Assembly: GCF_963668165.1 (NCBI RefSeq)
Contig: NZ_OY764211.1
Span: forward strand, 248,001-312,000
Reading direction: 5' to 3'
DNA: 64,000 nt
From: Marispirochaeta sp.
Lineage (GTDB): Bacteria > Spirochaetota > Spirochaetia > JC444 > Marispirochaetaceae
How positions within the stretch are numbered: position 1 is the stretch's first letter; each line of letters begins with the position of its first letter. The position numbers were made by a program, and so were the translations under genes. Shown here piece after piece: positions 59,145 to 64,000 of the stretch. The notes beneath the pieces are model-generated. The model was not told the DNA's origin. It did not search any database and was given only the letters and a program-made list of their open reading frames with translations.

Positions 59145-59487
59145 ACTGGCAAAGAAATTGGGGGAATTTATTAATGACCATCAGGGTAACGAGACCCTTG
59201 TACTGGATGTTTCCCAGGTTAGTTCATGGACGGATTACTTTATTATAACCACCGTGCGCAGCACCGGACATCTTAAAGGTCTGGTACGGAACATTCAGAT
59301 TTTTCTTAATGAGAACGAGATCCCCATCCTCCATCGGCATAAAAAGATTCATGAAGAAGGATGGGTGCTTATTGATTGCGGTTTTATGGTTGTCCATCTT
59401 ATGGATGAAGATACCCGGAATTTCTACGAGTTGGAGAAGCTGTGGTATTCCGGTGAAACAGTTTTTCAATCGTCGAAATCTTCGTAA
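59122..59487 (+). CDS. rsfS: Ribosomal silencing factor RsfS (Iojap family)
   Basis: Binds L14 and blocks subunit joining during starvation. 121 residues from the ATG at 59122 (AGGAAAGG upstream), overlapping the LCP gene by 23 bases. Family core: SSWTDYFIITTVRSTGHLKGLV, then HRHKKIHEEGWVLIDCGFMVVHLMDEDTRNFYELEKLW in pieces. The 3' end overlaps the opposing acidic-protein gene by 22 bases. Confidence 0.94.
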   Translation: MDATVKSELAKKLGEFINDHQGNETLVLDVSQVSSWTDYFIITTVRSTGHLKGLVRNIQIFLNENEIPILHRHKKIHEEGWVLIDCGFMVVHLMDEDTRNFYELEKLWYSGETVFQSSKSS

Positions 59488-59759
59488 TCTAAACCATCGT
59501 CAAAATCGTAGTCGTCTTCGATATAGTCGTCGTCATAGTCGTCATCGTCTTCAAAGTCATCTTCTTCGAGTTCATCGTCCAGGTCTTCATCGTCCAGATC
59601 ATCATCAAGATCTTCGTCATCGTCAAAATCATCCAGATCATCATCGAACTCGTCATCGTAATCATCAAAGTTGTCGTTGTAGAACCCCTCTCCTTCGTCT
59701 TCGGCGTCATCCATTGACATTGGATAGATATCATCGTTCTCCAACTCGTAATACTCCAT
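59466..59759 (-). CDS. Small, extremely acidic low-complexity protein
   Basis: 97 residues, of which 45 are Asp and 15 Glu (62 percent); most others are Tyr, Phe and Leu. The pattern is short units of DD/DDD punctuated by F, Y or L (DDFDDDEDLDDDLDDEDLDD). It has a proper ribosome binding site (GGAGAGG, seven bases before the ATG) and an upstream promoter, so it is likely real although low-complexity. No homology is recognisable. Acidic tails of this type can bind basic proteins or metals, but that is only a possibility. It overlaps rsfS tail to tail. Confidence 0.7.
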   Translation of the reverse strand: MEYYELENDDIYPMSMDDAEDEGEGFYNDNFDDYDDEFDDDLDDFDDDEDLDDDLDDEDLDDELEEDDFEDDDDYDDDYIEDDYDFDDGLDYEDFDD

Positions 59760-59803
59760 CCGGTAACCTCTCCGCGCTTAAATTCTCTGGCGTTATACTG
59801 CTA

Positions 59804-59832
59804 ATCTAAGATAGCGTTGATTACTATGTCAA
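59804..59832 (-). promoter_or_regulatory. Probable promoter of the acidic-protein gene
   Basis: On the minus strand TTGACA (59832-59827), 17-base spacer, TTAGAT (59809-59804). Predicted start near 59797 leaves a 38-base leader with GGAGAGG. Confidence 0.5.
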
Positions 59833-59843
59833 CAGTTTTATTT

Positions 59844-60320
59844 TTAAAGATGACTGTTTTTTATCCCGACAAAAAGGCCGATCCTACCAAAGCTGCCGGT
59901 AAGAATATGGGATATTGAAGCCTCGCAGGACGCAATGTCAGAAAAGATGCTTTTTCCTGCTATAATGGTTGGCGGGGTTATATTACAGTCAATATTCTGT
60001 TCTGCAAGCATCATGGTTGAGCGACCGGAAACCTGATTAACAATCTCGCCGATGGCCTCTTTATGAAACTGGCCGAAACCTTTTTCTTCCTCAGGTTCGA
60101 TTCCCATATTGATAAGCATACGGGAAACAAAATTATAGGCGCTTGTCATATCTGAACGGAGCATCATAAAGCCATGAAGATCTCCGGTTATACCAACACT
60201 TGCGACAAGTTCAACCGTCGAGGGGTCAATTGCATCAACACTGATGCTGGTTTCATCAAAACCGATTTCCCTGACCACTTCCCGCAGGGCACCGGTAAAC
60301 TGTTCTAAATAATCGCTCAT
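59844..60320 (-). CDS. CheX-like chemotaxis phosphatase family protein
   Basis: 158 residues. The core segment KEAIGEIVNQVSGRSTMML matches the E-x2-N catalytic helix of CheX/CheC/FliY phosphatases, which dephosphorylate CheY-P. The preceding IGFDETSISVDAIDP, then the GITGDLHGFMMLRSDMTSA strand-helix pattern also fit CheX. It stands alone, not with che genes, and has a leaderless-type promoter. CheX is the main CheY-P phosphatase in Borrelia; this could be that or a paralogue used elsewhere. Confidence 0.8.
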   Translation of the reverse strand: MSDYLEQFTGALREVVREIGFDETSISVDAIDPSTVELVASVGITGDLHGFMMLRSDMTSAYNFVSRMLINMGIEPEEEKGFGQFHKEAIGEIVNQVSGRSTMMLAEQNIDCNITPPTIIAGKSIFSDIASCEASISHILTGSFGRIGLFVGIKNSHL

Positions 60321-60327
60321 AAAGAGC

Positions 60328-60357
60328 AGTATAGGATGGTAATTCTTTAAAAGTCAA
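60328..60357 (-). promoter_or_regulatory. Leaderless-type promoter of the CheX-like gene
   Basis: On the minus strand TTGACT (60357-60352), 18-base spacer, TATACT (60333-60328). Seven bases then separate the -10 from the ATG at 60320. No Shine-Dalgarno sequence. Confidence 0.7.
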
Positions 60358-60364
60358 ATGAGTG

Positions 60365-60393
60365 TTGAAAATAGCAACAACTTAGCATACTAT
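60365..60393 (+). promoter_or_regulatory. Leaderless-type promoter of nadC-nadB
   Basis: TTGAAA (60365-60370), 17-base spacer, TACTAT (60388-60393), seven bases (TCCGGCC), then the nadC ATG at 60401. No Shine-Dalgarno sequence. It is divergent from the CheX-like promoter, with the two -35 boxes eight bases apart. Confidence 0.7.
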
Positions 60394-60400
60394 TCCGGCC

Positions 60401-61249
60401 ATGAAACAGACAAGCTTTGAGGTTCTTCTGGAACTTGCGATTAATGAGGACCTCGCCGAAGAAGGGGATGTTACCTCAAAGGCCATTTTTGGGAATGATG
60501 TTGTCACCGCGCGGCTGCACAGCAAAGACAGCGGCATCCTTGCGGGAAAAGAGTATTTCGCGAAGGTTTTCGCGCGGATTGATCCTTCAACGGAGCTTAC
60601 ATTCTTCTTTGCAGACGGAGATGCAATTCAGCCTGGAGACATTGTAGCAGAAGTGCGGGGAAAAACTATTTCAATCCTTACAGCGGAAAGAATCGCCCTC
60701 AATTTCCTGGGATACCTTTCCGGCATCGCTACGGTTACGCGCAGCTTTGCCCGTTTGCAGCAGGGAAAAACAAGGATTCTGGATACCCGAAAAACCTTGC
60801 CGGGTTACAGGGAGCTGGCGAAATACGCGGTTACCCGGGGCGGGGGAACAAACCATAGAATGGGTTTGTATGATATGGTTATGATTAAAGACAACCATAT
60901 CGATGCCGCGGGTTCTATTCAGAGGGCAGTTTCCCTGGTGAAGGAACGATGGGGCAACCGTTATAGGATTGAGGTCGAGTGCCGCAATGCTGAGGAAGTC
61001 AGGGAGGCCCTTGATGCCGGTGCAGATATTATTATGCTTGATAATATGGGTCCCGGGGCCGCGGCAGAATGCCTTAAAACAGGCAGCGGGAATGTCGCTT
61101 TTGAGGCTTCCGGGGATATGTCTCTGGAGAAGATAGGTGAATATATGGAAATAGGTCTTGACTATATCTCTGTTGGAAAGTTAACGCATTCGGTTAAGAA
61201 TTTTGATTTTTCCCTGAAAATCGCGGAACATAAAAATGATGCGTTTTGA
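60401..61249 (+). CDS. nadC: Quinolinate phosphoribosyltransferase (nicotinate-nucleotide pyrophosphorylase)
   Basis: Converts quinolinate and PRPP to nicotinate mononucleotide. 282 residues: N-terminal alpha/beta sandwich (NEDLAEEGDVTSKAIF) and the open barrel with ILDTRKTLPGYRELAKYAVTRGGGTNHRMGL in pieces, MIKDNHI, and IEVECRNAEE, then DIIMLDNMGP. Start ATG at 60401 directly follows the promoter. It overlaps nadB by 14 bases. nadA is not in the window. Confidence 0.96.
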   Translation: MKQTSFEVLLELAINEDLAEEGDVTSKAIFGNDVVTARLHSKDSGILAGKEYFAKVFARIDPSTELTFFFADGDAIQPGDIVAEVRGKTISILTAERIALNFLGYLSGIATVTRSFARLQQGKTRILDTRKTLPGYRELAKYAVTRGGGTNHRMGLYDMVMIKDNHIDAAGSIQRAVSLVKERWGNRYRIEVECRNAEEVREALDAGADIIMLDNMGPGAAAECLKTGSGNVAFEASGDMSLEKIGEYMEIGLDYISVGKLTHSVKNFDFSLKIAEHKNDAF

Positions 61250-62795
61250 TGCCCTGGTCGTAGGCGCTGGAATTGCTGGTTTAAGTGCTGCAATCCGTCT
61301 GGCACGAAAGGGAGCCCATGTCTGTCTTGTCTCAAAAAGCGCCAACCCGCTGGAATGCAACAGCCTTTATGCTCAGGGCGGTATTGTTGCCCGGGGAGAA
61401 GAGGACAGCCCTGATCTGCTTAAACACGATATCCTTGAAGCAGGTGACGGTATTAATTCCGTAGAAGCGGTAGAAAAATTATCCTGCGAGGGGCCCGACC
61501 TGGTAATGGATTTCTTGGCGGATGAGCTCAAGGTACCGTTTATCCGGGACGAGAAGGGGTATCTGCTGACCCGCGAGGCTGCCCATTCTGTGCGCCGAAT
61601 CCTGCATGTCCACGATTATACCGGACGCTCTATTATGGAACATCTGTTTAAGGCCGCCGAGGCGGAGGAACGGATCAGCCGTCTATCAAACTACACGGCA
61701 ATCGATATTATAACCTCAACCCACCACTCAATGGATTACCAGGTCCGCTACAAACCAAGCCGTGCTCTGGGAATGTATCTGCTCAATAATGAGAACGGCG
61801 AAGTCATTCCGGTTTTTGCCTCGGCGGTACTGCTTGCTACCGGAGGGCTTGGAGATATCTTTCAGCATACATCGAACCCCAAGGGTGTAGTCGGAGACGG
61901 CATAGCCATGGCTTACAGGGCCAATGTGGAGATAATAAATGCCGAATTTGTCCAGTTCCACCCAACGACTCTGTTTCACCGGGATTCAGACCGTTTTCTG
62001 ATATCCGAATCCGTGCGGGGGGAAGGCGCCCGGCTGCTGAATCGGGAAGGGGAGTACTTTATGTCCCGCTACTCTCCAAGGCTTAAGGATCTTGCCCCCA
62101 GGGACGAAGTGGCCCGGGGGATTTACCGACAGATAGAAAAGGACAAAGCCGGATATGTCTATCTGGATGCCCGGGGTATAAAGGACCATGATCTGACAGA
62201 ACGCTTTCCTTCTATTTTTGCCGCCTGTGCTGCTGTCAATATCGATATTCGAAAAGATCTTATTCCCGTTGTGCCTGCCGCCCATTATTCCTGCGGAGGC
62301 ATTAAGGTCGATCCTGGCGGCAAGACATCACTGGACGGTCTTTATGCTGTGGGCGAGACTGCCTGTACTGGAGTGCATGGGGCCAACAGGCTGGCTTCGG
62401 TCTCGCTGCTGGAAGGCCTGTATTACGGGGTCCACGTAGCGGAAACCATCCTGTCGCAACCTCATGATCTGTCCGACCGCCTGATCCGCAGTATTCCCCC
62501 CTGGGTTTCTCCCCTTGGTGAAACCAGTTTTGACCCGGTTTTGATTCGCAGCGATCTTAACCAGATACAGAGTACCATGTGGAATTATGTAGGGATTATA
62601 CGGACAAAGAAACGGCTTTCCAGGGCCTTCGCGGACCTGAATTACCTGAATCATCGTATTGAGCGTTTTTATCGATCCGCCCTTTTACGCCGTGATGTGG
62701 TGGAACTGCGCAACGCGATAATAAGCGCTCTGGTGGTAACCCGCTCTGCTCTCAACAATGGTCAGTCCATAGGGTGTCATTATCTGCAGGGCTAG
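61236..62795 (+). CDS. nadB: L-aspartate oxidase
   Basis: Flavoenzyme that oxidises aspartate to iminoaspartate, the first step to quinolinate. 519 residues. FAD site VVGAGIAGLSAAIRLARKG at the N-terminus, the SLYAQGGIVARG segment, VQFHPTTLF, ESVRGEGARLLN and YSCGGIKVD. GLYAVGETACTGVHGANRLAS is the family end of the flavin domain, followed by a C-terminal helical domain. The start at 61236 (MMRFDALVVG) lies in the end of nadC; the ribosome site is weak, suggesting coupling. In an anaerobe fumarate could replace oxygen as acceptor. Confidence 0.95.
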   Translation: MMRFDALVVGAGIAGLSAAIRLARKGAHVCLVSKSANPLECNSLYAQGGIVARGEEDSPDLLKHDILEAGDGINSVEAVEKLSCEGPDLVMDFLADELKVPFIRDEKGYLLTREAAHSVRRILHVHDYTGRSIMEHLFKAAEAEERISRLSNYTAIDIITSTHHSMDYQVRYKPSRALGMYLLNNENGEVIPVFASAVLLATGGLGDIFQHTSNPKGVVGDGIAMAYRANVEIINAEFVQFHPTTLFHRDSDRFLISESVRGEGARLLNREGEYFMSRYSPRLKDLAPRDEVARGIYRQIEKDKAGYVYLDARGIKDHDLTERFPSIFAACAAVNIDIRKDLIPVVPAAHYSCGGIKVDPGGKTSLDGLYAVGETACTGVHGANRLASVSLLEGLYYGVHVAETILSQPHDLSDRLIRSIPPWVSPLGETSFDPVLIRSDLNQIQSTMWNYVGIIRTKKRLSRAFADLNYLNHRIERFYRSALLRRDVVELRNAIISALVVTRSALNNGQSIGCHYLQG

Positions 62796-62798
62796 GGT

Positions 62799-62826
62799 TT
62801 GACAGAAGGCGGCAGATATGTATAAT
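62799..62826 (+). promoter_or_regulatory. Consensus sigma-70 promoter of ispE, nearly leaderless
   Basis: TTGACA (62799-62804), 16-base spacer, TATAAT (62821-62826): both boxes perfect. The ATG follows after 11 bases, so the leader would be about four or five bases. No Shine-Dalgarno sequence. Confidence 0.78.
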
Positions 62827-62837
62827 ACATCAGCATT

Positions 62838-63728
62838 ATGATGAGGGCCATAACCCTTCAATCTCCGGCAAAAGTGAATCTGCATCTTGAGATCGGAGGT
62901 AAACGGAACGACGGGTTTCACGATTTGTGCTCTCTTTTTCAGATTGTTTCTTTAGCGGATACAATCACAGTGAGATCTTTGAAAGATTCTAACAATACCT
63001 GCAGTATACATGGCGCGTTCAGCTGTGATTCTGAGGACAATCTGATATGTAAAGCCTACAGGCTTTTTTCTCAGACCTATAAACTGAAAACCTCAATCGA
63101 TGTTGTGGTTGAAAAGCGTATACCCGAGGGAGCGGGTCTCGGGGGCGGATCCAGCAATGCTGCATCCATGCTCAAGGGGCTTCGTGATCTTTTTACGGTT
63201 CCGATACATAATCAGGAGCTTTCACGGCTGGCAGCGCATCTTGGGAGTGATGTCCCTTTCTTCTGCCGAAGTCCTCTTGCATGTGTTTCAGGACGCGGCG
63301 AGAAAGTAACTCCTCTGGACAGCCCACGGCGGATTCCATTAGTTCTGGTTTTACCTGATTTCCCGGTTTCAACCGCAGATGCGTATCGCTGGCTTGATGC
63401 TGAGCAGGGCAATACCGAACGAACAGTCTCCTGTGGTAAAGATTTTTCTTCTTTATATAAACAGCCGCCAGAAGAATGGCCTTTTTTTAATTCTTTTACC
63501 CCGATCCTGCTTTCCCGACACCCTTTGATTGGTGAGGTTCTTGAGGATCTGCGTTCCGCAGGGGCCTTATGTGCGGATGTCTCCGGTTCCGGTTCCGCGA
63601 TTTTTGGTGTTTTTGCCAGCAGAGAAGCTGCCAGCATGGCGGCAGTAATTCTAAAAGGTAAAAAACGCCTAAAACAAGTGCTTACAATAGAAACACTTGC
63701 TATATTTCCGGATAGCATATTACAATGA
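62838..63728 (+). CDS. ispE: 4-diphosphocytidyl-2-C-methyl-D-erythritol kinase
   Basis: GHMP kinase of the non-mevalonate isoprenoid pathway. 296 residues. SPAKVNLHLEIGGKRNDGFHDL at the N-terminus (in two parts), the phosphate loop PEGAGLGGGSSNAASML (about 92-108), LGSDVPFFC and VSGSGSAIFGVF near the end are family signatures. The start is ATG ATG at 62838-62843 behind a consensus promoter; either could be used. spoVG follows 33 bases later. Confidence 0.95.
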   Translation: MMRAITLQSPAKVNLHLEIGGKRNDGFHDLCSLFQIVSLADTITVRSLKDSNNTCSIHGAFSCDSEDNLICKAYRLFSQTYKLKTSIDVVVEKRIPEGAGLGGGSSNAASMLKGLRDLFTVPIHNQELSRLAAHLGSDVPFFCRSPLACVSGRGEKVTPLDSPRRIPLVLVLPDFPVSTADAYRWLDAEQGNTERTVSCGKDFSSLYKQPPEEWPFFNSFTPILLSRHPLIGEVLEDLRSAGALCADVSGSGSAIFGVFASREAASMAAVILKGKKRLKQVLTIETLAIFPDSILQ

Positions 63729-63761
63729 CGTATTATTTATGCAACATGAGTGGAGGAAAGT

Positions 63762-64000
63762 ATGGAAATCACGGATATCCGGATTCGGCGTGTCGAAGCG
63801 GATGGCAAACTTAAGGCCTATGTAACCGTAACCTTTGATGACTCATTTGTTGTTCACAACGTAAAGGTAATCGAAGGGAAAAACGGTGCTTTTATTGCGA
63901 TGCCTTCAAGGAAAACGAAGACCGGAGAGTACAAGGATGTCGCGCATCCGATAAATTCGGATTTCCGGGGTAAACTGCAGGATCGTATTCTGGAAGAATA
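63762..64000 (+). CDS. spoVG: Septation/regulatory protein SpoVG (C-terminus cut by window end)
   Basis: The first 79 codons are present, starting [20 protein letters not shown], which is the SpoVG family opening. [21 protein letters not shown] and [20 protein letters not shown] also match. SpoVG is a small nucleic-acid-binding protein; in Borrelia it binds DNA and RNA. TGGAGGAAAG precedes the ATG. Following ispE is a known arrangement in several phyla. The last 15 to 20 residues are beyond the window. Confidence 0.94.
   Translation, partial: MEITDIRIRRVEADGKLKAYVTVTFDDSFVVHNVKVIEGKNGAFIAMPSRKTKTGEYKDVAHPINSDFRGKLQDRILEE

Overview
The window looks like chromosomal DNA of a free-living, double-membraned spirochaete (order Spirochaetales). 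The strongest marker is a GreA of about 900 residues with a huge repeat-like N-terminal extension, an architecture I know from Borrelia and Treponema. An outer-membrane set (TamB-like, BamA, Skp/OmpH, LptF, LptG), SpoVG and two spirochaete-type proteins of unknown function fit this. Genes for branched-chain amino acid, glutamate, pyrimidine/arginine and NAD synthesis argue for a prototrophic environmental species rather than a host-restricted treponeme or borrelia. I see no insertion sequences, prophage or CRISPR arrays, and no gene-free stretch longer than about 300 bases.

Layout: (1) 1-2272, ruvA (end), ruvB, queA. (2) 2266-3481 on the minus strand, tmk and a frameshifted secreted protein. 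(3) 3583-13607, a TamB-like gene (one frameshift), bamA, skp and mutS, then a ComF-type phosphoribosyltransferase. (4) 14333-23288, the translation/RNA cluster rimP-nusA-infB-rbfA-truB, rpsO-pnp, dut. (5) 23281-29677, lptF, lptG, tgt, murJ and a HEAT-repeat protein. (6) 29641-35186 on the minus strand, TPR protein, greA, VWA protein. (7) 35268-40572, apt, tRNA-Gln, tRNA-Glu, carA, carB. (8) 40646-44705 on the minus strand, ilvB-ilvN-cimA preceded by a leader peptide and terminator. (9) 44740-49028, an unknown protein, pgeF, argS. (10) 49245-55297, gltB-gltD behind a sigma-54-type promoter. (11) 55322-59487, rplU-prp-rpmA-obg-nadD-LCP-rsfS. (12) 59466-60357 on the minus strand, a very acidic small protein and a CheX-like protein. 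(13) 60365-64000, nadC-nadB, ispE and the start of spoVG.

The most interesting signals are regulatory. A 30-codon leader peptide with 10 Ile and 6 Leu codons sits before an intrinsic terminator upstream of ilvB and reads as a ribosome-mediated attenuator. Several promoters place the -10 hexamer only 6-11 nt before the ATG, with no Shine-Dalgarno sequence, suggesting recurrent leaderless or nearly leaderless mRNAs. gltBD has a near-perfect -24/-12 element. The rimP-nusA-infB operon has a promoter followed by a perfect intrinsic terminator inside its leader. Protein oddities include a Prp-type protease beside an L27 that has no cleavable extension, a C-terminal zinc ribbon on NusA, a thymidylate kinase whose P-loop lysine is replaced by threonine, and two single-base frameshifts at G runs that could be sequencing errors.

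All calls come from reading the sequence and from knowledge of the families. No database or structure search was run.
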